A stretch of 64,000 nt of DNA from Pseudomonadota bacterium (lineage in GTDB: Bacteria > Pseudomonadota > Gammaproteobacteria > Steroidobacterales > Steroidobacteraceae), in assembly GCA_018241505.1 (NCBI GenBank), contig JAFEDS010000022.1, forward strand, positions 1 to 64,000, given 5' to 3'. Below the pieces are notes generated by a model. The model saw nothing but the letters and a program-made list of their open reading frames with translations. It was not told the DNA's origin and did no database searches. Position numbers and translations under genes: made by a program. Below, piece after piece: positions 42,020 to 50,508 of this stretch (position 1 is the first letter of the stretch; each line of letters begins with the position of its first letter).

Positions 42020-43026
42020 GCGAACGCGCAACGTCGCTGCTCGCGTCGAGCCTGGTATGGGACAACCATGGATGCATGCCGGTGGGCCGCCCCAACGACA
42101 CGAGCTTCCTGTCCCAGCTCGAGCGCTATCGCGCCGTCGGTGTCGATGCCGTCATGCTGAATGTCGGATTCGGCGAGATGAGCGTCGAAGATCACTTGCG
42201 CACGCTCGCAAGCCTGCGTCATTGGCTGAAGGCAAATTCCCGGCAGTACCAGATCATTTCCCGGGTGCAAGACATCGAAGCAGCCCGTGCCAATGGACGG
42301 CTGGCCGTCGGCTTTGACATTGAGGGAGCGAATGCCATTGGCGAGCAGCTCAGTCTCATTGAGCTCTACTACGATCTCGGCGTGCGTTGGATGCTGCTGG
42401 CGTACAACCGCAACAACCGGGTGGCCGGGGGCTGCCAGGATGAGGATACAGGCCTGACCAGCTTTGGACGCCAGGCGCTGCTGGAAATGGAGCGGGTGGG
42501 AATGCAGGTGTGTCTGAGCCATACCGGGCATCGAAGCGCGCGCGAGGTGCTCGAGCTGGCTTCGCAGCCCGTCATCTTCTCGCACAGCAATCCGAGCGCG
42601 GTGCATTCTCACCCGCGCAACATTCCGGATGATCTGATCCGCGCCTGTGCGAACACGGGTGGCGTGATCGGGATCAACGGGGTTGGCATCTTTCTCGGCT
42701 GCAACGATACCGCAAGCGCGACGTACGCGCGTCATATCGACCATGTCGTGCAATTGGTCGGTCCCCAACATGTTTCGATCGCTCTCGATTACGTTTTCGA
42801 TACGCAGGAGGTCGATGACTACCTGCGCAAGATGCGCCACACCTTCCCGCCCGGCCTCGGATATGAGCTCGGCGCGCGGTTCGTGGCGCCAGAGCAGCTT
42901 CCCGAAATCGTCGAAGTCCTGCTCGGCTGGGGTTACGCTGAGAGCGACCTCCAGGCGATTCTCGGCGGCAATCTCCTGCGCCTCGCCAAAGCGGTCTGGA
43001 AGGAGCCGACCCATGGGGGTAAATGA
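42016..43026 (+). CDS. Membrane dipeptidase family protein (peptidase M19)
   Basis: A 336-aa TIM-barrel amidohydrolase-like dipeptidase. I choose the GTG at 42016, which overlaps the previous stop (GTGA). Visible ligands: His18 in DNHGC, Glu in VGFDIEGAN, His in CLSHTGHRS and the HSN block (IFSHSNPSAVH), and a late Asp in SIALDYVFD. In mammalian renal dipeptidase the first motif is His-x-Asp; here it is His-Gly-Cys, so the beta-zinc site may differ. The family cleaves dipeptides, often with D-residues. The 3' end overlaps the M3 gene by 14 bp. Confidence 0.88.
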   Translation: MSERATSLLASSLVWDNHGCMPVGRPNDTSFLSQLERYRAVGVDAVMLNVGFGEMSVEDHLRTLASLRHWLKANSRQYQIISRVQDIEAARANGRLAVGFDIEGANAIGEQLSLIELYYDLGVRWMLLAYNRNNRVAGGCQDEDTGLTSFGRQALLEMERVGMQVCLSHTGHRSAREVLELASQPVIFSHSNPSAVHSHPRNIPDDLIRACANTGGVIGINGVGIFLGCNDTASATYARHIDHVVQLVGPQHVSIALDYVFDTQEVDDYLRKMRHTFPPGLGYELGARFVAPEQLPEIVEVLLGWGYAESDLQAILGGNLLRLAKAVWKEPTHGGK

Positions 43027-45109
43027 AAGCGACCTGCTCGGACGCTGGGAAGGACCCGCAGGCGGCTTGCCTCCCTGGGACCAGGTGACACCGTGCAAAC
43101 TCGAGTCGGCGTACGTCCGCGCCATCGAGCTGAAGCGGGCGGAAATCGAAGCGATCGCGAGTCGTACGGATGCGCCCACGTTCGACAACACGATCGCGGC
43201 CCTGGAGGATGCCGGCAGGCCGCTCAATCGGGTCCAAGTGCTGCTCACCACTCATGCACAGACGATGGCGACCGGAGAGATGGCCGCGGCGGTCCGCAAG
43301 CTGACGCCTCTGGCGGCGCAGCTCGAAGACGAGATTGCTCATAATCAACGCATCTTCGTGCGCATCCGGGCCGTTTACCACCAGCGCGCATCCAGTGGGC
43401 TGACCGCAGAGCAACTGCGGCTCGTAGAGGTTGTCCATGCGCGCGCGTTGGAGCGCGGCGCCTCTCTCGGGGAATCCGCAAGAGCGCGGCTCGCACAGAT
43501 CAATGTCTCTTACGCGGAGCTGTTCGCGCGTTTCCAACAGAATCTTCTGGTGGACGAACAGCAAGTGTGTTGGATCGAGAACGAAACGGAGCTTCGAGGC
43601 CTGAGTGCGAGCTTGCGCGCGCAGCTCGCACGTGCCGCCGGTGAGCTCGGCCGCCGCGGCTCCTGGGCGGTTCGAAATATGCGGGCGCTGGTATGGCCCC
43701 TGCTCGAACAGAGCGAGGATCGTGCGTTGCGCGAACGAGTCTGGCGAATGTGGATGACCCGGGGCGACCACCCGGGTGAGCACGACAACAAACCCCTGGT
43801 GGCTCAGATCCTGGCGCTGCGGGGCGAGAAGGCGCGGATTTTCGGCGCGCCCAGCTTCGCTCACCACGCCATTACAAACAGGATGGTGTCCTCGCCACAA
43901 GCGGCTCTGGCATTGCTGGAGAGCACCTGGAGGCGGGTGTTGGATGCGACCCGCACGCAGATAGCGGCCTACCAGGCGGTTGCCGACGAGGAAGGTGCCG
44001 AATTCGAGCTGGCGCCCTGGGACCGTCTGCACTACGCGCAAAAGCATCGCCGCACCCGGCTGAATTTCGATCTGGACGAAATCCGCCCCTACCTGTCCTT
44101 GGATAACGTGCTTCAGGCCCTGTTCTGGTCGGCACAACGCCTGTATGGGGTGACGTTCCGGGAGATCACGGCGTCGGTTTCCCGGATCGATCCCCGTGTC
44201 CGCGTGTTTGAAATGGCGCGAGCGGCAGAGACCGCCGGCGTGTTGTATTTCGACCTGTTCGCACGCGCCGGCAAGGGTCACGGCTCGTACCAGGCACAAT
44301 GGCGCAGCTACGAAAACTTCCGCGCACCGCTCGTGCCGATCTCGTGCATATTCTCGAACCTTCCCGCGGCGCCACCCGCCGAGCCCACCCTGCTCCCGTG
44401 GGAATATGCGAACGTTCTGTTTCACGAGTTCGGGCACGCATTACACATGCTCGAGAACCGGACATCCTACCCGTCGCTGGGAAGCATGAACGTCGCCTGG
44501 GATTTCGTCGAATTACCGTCCCTGCTGCATGAACGTTGGCTCGCCGACCGTGAGTTGCTCGACCGGTTTGCCCGACATCATCAAACCGGTGCCAGGCTTC
44601 CCGCACACCTGTTGGATGGGCTGGAGAAGGCTCGCCAGTATGAACGCATTTTCAGTGTCGACCTCGGCTACCTGGGCAGCGCGATTGTCGACATGAAGTT
44701 GCATTTGTTGGCCGATGGGCGTGCCGCGGATGCATTCGATGTCGCCGCCTTGGAGCGGGACATACTGGCAGAGCTGGAGATGCCCGCCGTGTGGGATCTG
44801 ACCATGCGAATTCCGCATTCGTGGCATGCCATGTCCAGCCACTACGCTGCCAGTCTCTACGTGTACCTCTGGGCCGACGTGATGGCTGCAGATGCGGCCG
44901 AGGCATTCTTGACGACCGCGAACGGCCTCTACGATCAGGATACCGCGCGGCGCTGGCTCGACACCGTGCTCTCGGTTGGAACACGGGTTCCCGCGGAGAT
45001 GGCCTTCCGCGCGTTCAGGGGCCGCGACCCTGACCCCGAAGCGTTGTTCAGACGATTTGGCCTCCATCAGAACCTGACGGCGATGCCGGCAGTGAAGGTC
45101 CTCCCATAG
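43013..45109 (+). CDS. M3 family oligopeptidase (oligopeptidase A/Dcp-like)
   Basis: A 698-aa zinc oligopeptidase. The start at ATG 43013 is marked by AAGGAG at 7-nt spacing, inside the end of the M19 gene; longer frames upstream are not real. The catalytic HEFGH lies at residues 471-475, with the usual upstream helical lid (YVRAIELKRAEIEAIASR, DAPTFDNTIAALEDAG) typical of thimet-type oligopeptidases. It degrades short peptides in the cytosol and closes the collinear peptide cluster. Its 3' end overlaps the opposite TonB receptor gene by 43 bp. Confidence 0.92.
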   Translation: MGVNESDLLGRWEGPAGGLPPWDQVTPCKLESAYVRAIELKRAEIEAIASRTDAPTFDNTIAALEDAGRPLNRVQVLLTTHAQTMATGEMAAAVRKLTPLAAQLEDEIAHNQRIFVRIRAVYHQRASSGLTAEQLRLVEVVHARALERGASLGESARARLAQINVSYAELFARFQQNLLVDEQQVCWIENETELRGLSASLRAQLARAAGELGRRGSWAVRNMRALVWPLLEQSEDRALRERVWRMWMTRGDHPGEHDNKPLVAQILALRGEKARIFGAPSFAHHAITNRMVSSPQAALALLESTWRRVLDATRTQIAAYQAVADEEGAEFELAPWDRLHYAQKHRRTRLNFDLDEIRPYLSLDNVLQALFWSAQRLYGVTFREITASVSRIDPRVRVFEMARAAETAGVLYFDLFARAGKGHGSYQAQWRSYENFRAPLVPISCIFSNLPAAPPAEPTLLPWEYANVLFHEFGHALHMLENRTSYPSLGSMNVAWDFVELPSLLHERWLADRELLDRFARHHQTGARLPAHLLDGLEKARQYERIFSVDLGYLGSAIVDMKLHLLADGRAADAFDVAALERDILAELEMPAVWDLTMRIPHSWHAMSSHYAASLYVYLWADVMAADAAEAFLTTANGLYDQDTARRWLDTVLSVGTRVPAEMAFRAFRGRDPDPEALFRRFGLHQNLTAMPAVKVLP

Positions 45110-47895
45110 GCACTATAACCCTGGCCCACACTGCTGCCGGCAGCGGTCGATCCGGCGCTCCAGATCGCATCGCGCCGGCCGTTGAGGAAGGTCTTGGCCA
45201 CCGAATCGGCCAGATTCTTGCCTTCAAAGTAGATCTTGATCTGCGGCCGCAACTGGTAGGACGCGGAAAAAGTCACCCAACTGAAAGAGTCGGAGATCGC
45301 GGGCCACCCCGGCACTTCGGTGAAGGTTTGTGCCACAAACGAGCCCGTGTAGTCCCACGAGACATTGGCGCTGACCGGACCGGTTTCATACAGCACGCCG
45401 AGCGAGGCAGTGGACGGCGCTACTCCTTCGAGCTGGCCGACAAATTGGCCCTGCACATACGCCTTCGTCCAGGTATGGGTGTACTGCGCATGCACGCCGA
45501 AGCCGTTGTCGAAGATGTGTTGGAAACCGAGCTCGGCACCCCGGACCTCGCCCCGGTCGCCATTGATCGGCTTCTGGATTGAATACTCGAAAGTCTGCGG
45601 AGTCTGCTGCGGACCGACATAACCGGTCACGGGAACTGCGTTGGGAACGGTCGTCGTGGTAATGAAATCGCGCAGATTCTTGTTGAACAACGCCAGGGTG
45701 AGCGCGGCCTTGGGCCGGTAGTACCACTCGAGCGACAGGTCTTCCTGGTAGGAGCGGATGGGCTTCAGTTGGGCATTGCCCGAATAGTAGAAGTAGTACA
45801 CCCGGTTCTCGGTGTTGTCCGTCACCGTGGGGGCGAGCTCGTTCAGCTCCGGGCGGGCCATGGTCTCGGCCACACCGCCTCGCAACTGCAGCCTGGGAAG
45901 AATCCAGTAGCTGAAGTTCGCGGACGGTAGAACCATCGAGTAGGAGCCCTTCGCGCTGAAGGGCTGTTCGGGGCCGTAGTTGGGAATAGGCGAAGCGGTC
46001 GGAACCTCAGGCGTCGGGTCCGTGAATGACAGCAGGTCATGCGAGGATGTCGAGGAATGGGTTGTCGTTCGCACGAAGCGCAGTCCCGCGTTTCCAGACC
46101 AGTTGGATCCGGAGAACACGGCTTCACCGAAGAATGCCGTCGTGTCTTCCTTGACGTCATAGGAATTCGCCGGGTTGTATTGCGGCAGGGTCAGGTTGAA
46201 GTCGTAAAGCGTTCCGGGCGCCACACCCGGCTGAAGGTTGGGCGTGCCGTCGAGCTTGCGCAACGCGGCGAGATAGGCCGCGGTGTTGAATACCGGAATG
46301 ACCTGGGGGAAGGATCCCCCGGCGCCGTGCATGAAATTGGGCAGGCGTGTGGTCGAAATCACATCGGCCCCGAGCGAGCCGAAGGTGATGGGCGTCATTC
46401 CGGGCGGCGTGACATACAGGTTGCTGTACTGGCCATCCCCCGCATTCCACGTGTTGCTGATATCCGCCCGCGACTTCACGCGGCGCGTCTGGGCGACACC
46501 GAAGCTCACATGCTCCAGGGGACCCTTGTCGATCTGCCAGGCGCCGCTCAATGTGAAGCCGGTAACCGAATCATGGATGGTATAGCCGTTCAAGCCGACG
46601 TAATGCGGATTCCAGGCATCGTTTCCGAGCTGGCCGGCGGCAAGCGCCGTCGCATAGTCACGTCCGTCCGCCAACGTCACGCCGAGGTTGGGCATGCCGC
46701 CGTTGGTGTTATTCCAGTGCAGAGTGCCGCCCTGCGTAGCGCCATCGAAGCCCACACCCGCGGCGAGGAATGAGTCATTGCCTCCCTCGGGCCGGTTCGC
46801 CTTGGAGCGATACAGGTCGGCGGCCAGGGTCACAGTCGAGGTGACTTTCCAGTTGGCCTTGAAGCCCAGCAGCGAGGTGTCCACAACCCGGTCAATGGAA
46901 TTGTTGACCACTTCCGGAACGAAGTTGTTGGCCGTGAACGAGGTGATCAGGCCATTCTTGACCACCACATTCGACCACTCCGGATTGCCGGCGGCGTCGT
47001 ACGCGAAAGTCGGCGTGTAGGCCTCGTTGAAGCCCACCTGCGGGTCGCGCAGCTTGGTATACATCCCATCGAGCACGAAACTCAACGTCTCGGTGGGGCG
47101 CCACTCGGCCGTGCCCGACAGGGCGGTGCGCTTCTTGCGGTCGATGACCGTGCCAAAGGAGATGCAACACTCCCCTACGGCCGGTTGGCCATCGGTGCCG
47201 GTAACGGGCCAGACCCCCGGATTGTTCGGATCGTAGGTGTTGTAGTTGAGCGCATCGGTGCGCGTCTTCGTGTCGGAATACACCGCGCCGAGCAGGAGAC
47301 CGAAATGGCCGTCCGCCGTGGTATCGCTGGCGAACGCCGATACCTTGGTGCCGCCGAAATAGGACATGTCGTTGTAGCTGCGCTCGCCCCGCAAGGCCGC
47401 GTGCAGCCCTGGATTGTCGAACGGCCGGGCCGAGCGCAGATTGACCGTGCCACCAATGCTGCCTTCGAGCGCGGCGGCCTGAGCTGACTTCAGTACGTCC
47501 GCGCCCGAGATCACATCGGCGGGCAGAATATCGAACGCAAAATCGCGGCCATCGTCGTCGGTCGCCAGAATCCGGTCATTGAGAGTGACGATGTTGTACT
47601 GGGAGCCGAGACCGCGGACGCCGACGTACTGACCCTCCCCGCCCGTGGTTCGCGAAATCGAAATGCCGGTGATGTGGCTCAGGGAGTCCGCGACATCATC
47701 ATCCGGAAAGCGGCCCAGCTCGGTCGCATTGATGGAATCCAGAACAATGTCGGCGTTCTTCTTCAGCTCGAGGGATTTTTCCAGACTGCCCCTGAGGCCG
47801 GTCACCACGACTACCGGCATCACCTCATCATCGGCGGCAGCCGCTTTCGCGCAAAGACCCGCGACCGTGACCAGCAATGCGAAACGCTTACCCAT
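45067..47895 (-). CDS. TonB-dependent receptor, TonB-Xanth-Caul type (glycan uptake)
   Basis: A 942-aa receptor from the ATG at 47895 (GGGGGT upstream; the TTG at 47913 is less likely). It has a signal peptide, a short spacer, the TonB-box VVVVTGLRGSLEKSLELKK with VLDSINATELGRFPDDDVADSL, a plug and a long barrel ending in AVRF. This plug start defines the Xanthomonas/Caulobacter receptor group, commonly used for plant oligosaccharides. The promoter at 47942-47981 is shared in sequence with the glycosidase operon at 60.6 kb. Carbohydrate uptake for the adjacent sugar locus is therefore likely. Overlaps the M3 gene convergently. Confidence 0.92.
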   Translation of the reverse strand: MGKRFALLVTVAGLCAKAAAADDEVMPVVVVTGLRGSLEKSLELKKNADIVLDSINATELGRFPDDDVADSLSHITGISISRTTGGEGQYVGVRGLGSQYNIVTLNDRILATDDDGRDFAFDILPADVISGADVLKSAQAAALEGSIGGTVNLRSARPFDNPGLHAALRGERSYNDMSYFGGTKVSAFASDTTADGHFGLLLGAVYSDTKTRTDALNYNTYDPNNPGVWPVTGTDGQPAVGECCISFGTVIDRKKRTALSGTAEWRPTETLSFVLDGMYTKLRDPQVGFNEAYTPTFAYDAAGNPEWSNVVVKNGLITSFTANNFVPEVVNNSIDRVVDTSLLGFKANWKVTSTVTLAADLYRSKANRPEGGNDSFLAAGVGFDGATQGGTLHWNNTNGGMPNLGVTLADGRDYATALAAGQLGNDAWNPHYVGLNGYTIHDSVTGFTLSGAWQIDKGPLEHVSFGVAQTRRVKSRADISNTWNAGDGQYSNLYVTPPGMTPITFGSLGADVISTTRLPNFMHGAGGSFPQVIPVFNTAAYLAALRKLDGTPNLQPGVAPGTLYDFNLTLPQYNPANSYDVKEDTTAFFGEAVFSGSNWSGNAGLRFVRTTTHSSTSSHDLLSFTDPTPEVPTASPIPNYGPEQPFSAKGSYSMVLPSANFSYWILPRLQLRGGVAETMARPELNELAPTVTDNTENRVYYFYYSGNAQLKPIRSYQEDLSLEWYYRPKAALTLALFNKNLRDFITTTTVPNAVPVTGYVGPQQTPQTFEYSIQKPINGDRGEVRGAELGFQHIFDNGFGVHAQYTHTWTKAYVQGQFVGQLEGVAPSTASLGVLYETGPVSANVSWDYTGSFVAQTFTEVPGWPAISDSFSWVTFSASYQLRPQIKIYFEGKNLADSVAKTFLNGRRDAIWSAGSTAAGSSVGQGYSAYGRTFTAGIAVRF

Positions 47896-47941
47896 GCAGC
47901 AGACCCCCGCCAAATGATCGTTTAAAGTCGTTTTGTGGCCC

Positions 47942-47981
47942 TATTTGTTCATAAGATTATTTTTTTGTTCGAAAATGTCAA
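47942..47981 (-). promoter_or_regulatory. Sigma-70-like promoter with tandem operator (receptor at 47.9 kb)
   Basis: Reading leftward: -35 TTGACA (47976-47981), 16-bp spacer, -10 TAATCT (47954-47959). A direct repeat CGAACAAAAA (47962-47971) and TGAACAAATA (47942-47951) has a 20-bp period, one copy between the boxes and one just after the -10. The identical -35, spacer length and -10 occur at 60562-60601. Probable target of the DeoR regulator encoded nearby. The GC-rich stretch 47982-48113 behind it contains no gene. Confidence 0.65.
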
Positions 47982-48113
47982 TAGGCGCGGGAGCACCGCG
48001 GGCGCAGGGGGCGCCGGCGAGGTGGGCGCCCGCAAGGTGGGAGAACGTCGGCGGACGGCGCCGGCCGGTGGGAGCGGACGCCGGCGGCAATGGGTGCCAG
48101 CCGGCGGCGGGAG

Positions 48114-49454
48114 TCAGAACAGGACGAGGTCCTTGCGGAAGCCGCGCGTTCGGTAGGCACCGTAGATCAACCCCACGGCCATCCAGGCCGCACCGGCGAT
48201 CTGGGCGTTCAGGTTCAGGCTCCACCAAAGAGAAAAGCAGACCAGGCAACCGCTGATGGGAACCAGAGCGTCGAGCAGCTTCCGCTTTGGGGCACGCACG
48301 TAGTAATGCACGAGCGAGGCGGCGTTGACACCCATGAAGGCGATCAGCGCTCCAAAGTTGAGCAACTCGATGCCTCGCGTGTAGCTCATGGTGAGAGAGC
48401 CGATCAGCGCCACGGCTCCCGCGAACAGAACACTGTTGCGAGGGTTCTGCCGAACTGGATCGAGCACCCCGAAAAACGACCGAGGCAGCGCGTCGCTGCG
48501 ACCCATGGCATAGAGCAGGCGCGCAGCACCGAGCTGCGCGCCCATGCCGGACCCCACGGTCGCCACGAGCAGCGTGGCGTTGATCAGGATCATCAACCAC
48601 GAGCCGCCCGCCATCCCGGCCACATGTACGAAGGCAGTATCCACATTCGGAAACGGCTTGGCAGTGGGCCAGACCAATTGCGCCGCATACACTTCGCAGC
48701 CCGCCAGCACCCCCGTAATCAGGCAAACCAGAACGGTCGCAAAGAGGATGTCGCGCGTCGGATTCTTCGCTTCCTCGGACAGGGTGGAAATGCCATCGAA
48801 GCCGATGTAAGTCAGCACGGCGAGCGAGGTCCCGCCAAACACCAGCCGCAGATCGAAGGTGCGCGGATCATAGAACGGGTGCCACCAGAAACCCGGTTCG
48901 GTCGGTGGCGTGGCGAACAGGAAATGGGCCACGGCCACGAAGAACACGGCGATCACAATTCCCATGCCGATGGCGAGGGCGTCATTGATTCCGGCGGCGA
49001 TCTTGATGCCAAAGAGATTCAGGCCGGTGAGCAGCGCTGCGAAGAATACCGCCCATACGGTATACGGCACACCGGGGGCGAAGTTGCCGGCGAGCTGCGC
49101 CAGCAGAATGGTGCAGATCAACGGATTCAACAGGTAGTCCATGACCATGCCCCACCCGACTACATAGCCCAGGGCCGGATGGATTTCCTGACCGACATAC
49201 GTAAATGCGGAGCCGGCGCTCGGATAGGCACGCGCCATGCGGCCGTAGCTGATGGCGGTGAACAACATCGCCACCATGGCAAATAGCACCGCTGTCACCA
49301 CGTGCCCGTGAGCTTGCGTGCTCACCACGCCATAGATCGGCATAGGCGCGGTCGGCTGGATGACTACGATTCCGTAGAGCACCAGGTCCCGCAGACTCAA
49401 TGCACGGCGCAGCTTGGGGGCCGCAGCGGCCCCGTTGTTCTCGGCAATTCCCAT
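48114..49454 (-). CDS. APC family permease
   Basis: A 446-aa amino acid-polyamine-organocation permease. I take the ATG at 49454 (GGGGGT ahead); an ATG at 49481 is possible. About 12 helices, with the family start RALSLRDLVLYGIVVIQPTAPM and the helix-6 region YIGFDGISTLSEEAKNP. It lacks features of sugar permeases although it lies between a glycan TonB receptor and a DeoR regulator. Possible roles: import of an amino compound or unusual sugar derivative. The gene is leftward and may be read through toward the receptor, which also has its own promoter. Divergent from the DeoR gene. Confidence 0.87.
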   Translation of the reverse strand: MGIAENNGAAAAPKLRRALSLRDLVLYGIVVIQPTAPMPIYGVVSTQAHGHVVTAVLFAMVAMLFTAISYGRMARAYPSAGSAFTYVGQEIHPALGYVVGWGMVMDYLLNPLICTILLAQLAGNFAPGVPYTVWAVFFAALLTGLNLFGIKIAAGINDALAIGMGIVIAVFFVAVAHFLFATPPTEPGFWWHPFYDPRTFDLRLVFGGTSLAVLTYIGFDGISTLSEEAKNPTRDILFATVLVCLITGVLAGCEVYAAQLVWPTAKPFPNVDTAFVHVAGMAGGSWLMILINATLLVATVGSGMGAQLGAARLLYAMGRSDALPRSFFGVLDPVRQNPRNSVLFAGAVALIGSLTMSYTRGIELLNFGALIAFMGVNAASLVHYYVRAPKRKLLDALVPISGCLVCFSLWWSLNLNAQIAGAAWMAVGLIYGAYRTRGFRKDLVLF

Positions 49455-49625
49455 GACACCCCCGGATGTCTCGGGACGCATCTGGAAACCCGAGTAACGC
49501 GACTGTAGTCAGTTTGTGATCGTTTTCCAACCGTTCCAGGGCCGCCGGGAACCCCGAAAAGGCGCTCCGCGGCCGCCTTTCGGTTACTATTCGATCATTC
49601 GACCGCGCCGGGAGAGCACTCGCAC

Positions 49626-50447
49626 ATGCTTGCAGAAGAACGCCGTTTCCAGATTCGCGAGATCCTGGCTGCCCAGCGCACCGTCAGCGCCAAAGACCTG
49701 TGTGAGCGCCTCAATGTCACACCGGTCACCATTCGCCGCGATCTGGAAGCCCTGGAGCTCGAAGGCGTGCTGGTCCGCTCACACGGCGGCGCCGTCTCGC
49801 GCATGTCCAGCACCAACTTCCAACCCTCCTATGACACGCTCCTGCACAGCAAGACCGAGGAAAAACTGGCGATTGCACAGGCCGCCGAACAATTCGTGCT
49901 CGACGGCGACACCATCTTTCTCGAGGGCAGCACCACCGTTTTCGAGCTCGCGCGCCGCCTGGCGCAGCGCCAGCGCCTGACGGTGGTTACCAATTCCCCG
50001 AGTATTGTTTGCGAGCTGCAGCGCAGCCCCGGTGTCACCGTCTTGTGTACGGGAGGGGCGCTCATCAAGGAAACGTTCTACCTGGCAGGCGAATGGACGC
50101 AACGCGCCCTGGCGGAAATCCGGGTTGACAAAGCGATCCTGGGCGTCAGCGCCATCGATCCGCAGTACGGCGTCTCGACTGCCAACCACGACGAGGCGCA
50201 GATCAAGAAGATGATCATCAAGGCGGCCAAGACGTGCATCGCCCTGGCCGACAACAGCAAGTTCGGGCGCCAGTCCTTCGCTTATGTCGGCCCCGCCAGC
50301 GACATCAACGTGTTGGTTACCGACGCGCGCACAGACTCGCGCCACATCCGCGAGCTGCGCGACGGCGGGGTGCAGGTCATGGTGGCGGGAGGGGAAGATG
50401 TGGCGAAGAAAGAAACAAGTCGAAGAAAAACGAACAAAAAAGGTTGA
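49626..50447 (+). CDS. DeoR-family transcriptional repressor
   Basis: A 273-aa regulator. N-terminal winged HTH: RRFQIREILAAQRTVSAKDLCERLNVTPVTIRRDLEALE with the following GGAV. C-terminal DeoRC sensor domain with phosphosugar-isomerase-like fold (DGDTIFLEGSTTVFELARRL, VTNSPSIV, GVSAIDPQYGV, ADNSKFG), which binds sugar phosphates. It is followed after 61 bp by aldolase, epimerase-like, FGGY kinase, isomerase and dehydrogenase genes, so a catabolic repressor role is likely. A CGATCATTCG half-site at 49592-49601 lies between it and the divergent APC gene. The last codons (KKETSRRKTNKKG) include a third operator-like site. Confidence 0.93.
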   Translation: MLAEERRFQIREILAAQRTVSAKDLCERLNVTPVTIRRDLEALELEGVLVRSHGGAVSRMSSTNFQPSYDTLLHSKTEEKLAIAQAAEQFVLDGDTIFLEGSTTVFELARRLAQRQRLTVVTNSPSIVCELQRSPGVTVLCTGGALIKETFYLAGEWTQRALAEIRVDKAILGVSAIDPQYGVSTANHDEAQIKKMIIKAAKTCIALADNSKFGRQSFAYVGPASDINVLVTDARTDSRHIRELRDGGVQVMVAGGEDVAKKETSRRKTNKKG

Positions 50448-50472
50448 CGATCGATCAAGCTCGGCATAGGTT
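50431..50472 (+). promoter_or_regulatory. Candidate promoter and operator of the aldolase-kinase operon
   Basis: CGAACAAAAA (50431-50440, inside the 3' end of the DeoR gene) and CGATCAAG (50452-50459) are spaced 21 bp, close to the 20-bp repeat found at the other two sites. A -35 TTGACG (50444-50449) and -10 TAGGTT (50467-50472) at 17-bp spacing fit a rightward promoter. The -10 is weak. Confidence 0.45.
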
Positions 50473-50508
50473 ATCCCCAGTTTCTGACGTAGACGGGGAG
50501 ATCCGGCA

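Noticed and set aside
42674-44437. 587-aa open frame on the - strand across the M19 and M3 genes
   Set aside because: It covers two genes with intact catalytic motifs on the other strand. Composition is Arg/Gly-rich without domains; a shadow of high-GC codon use.
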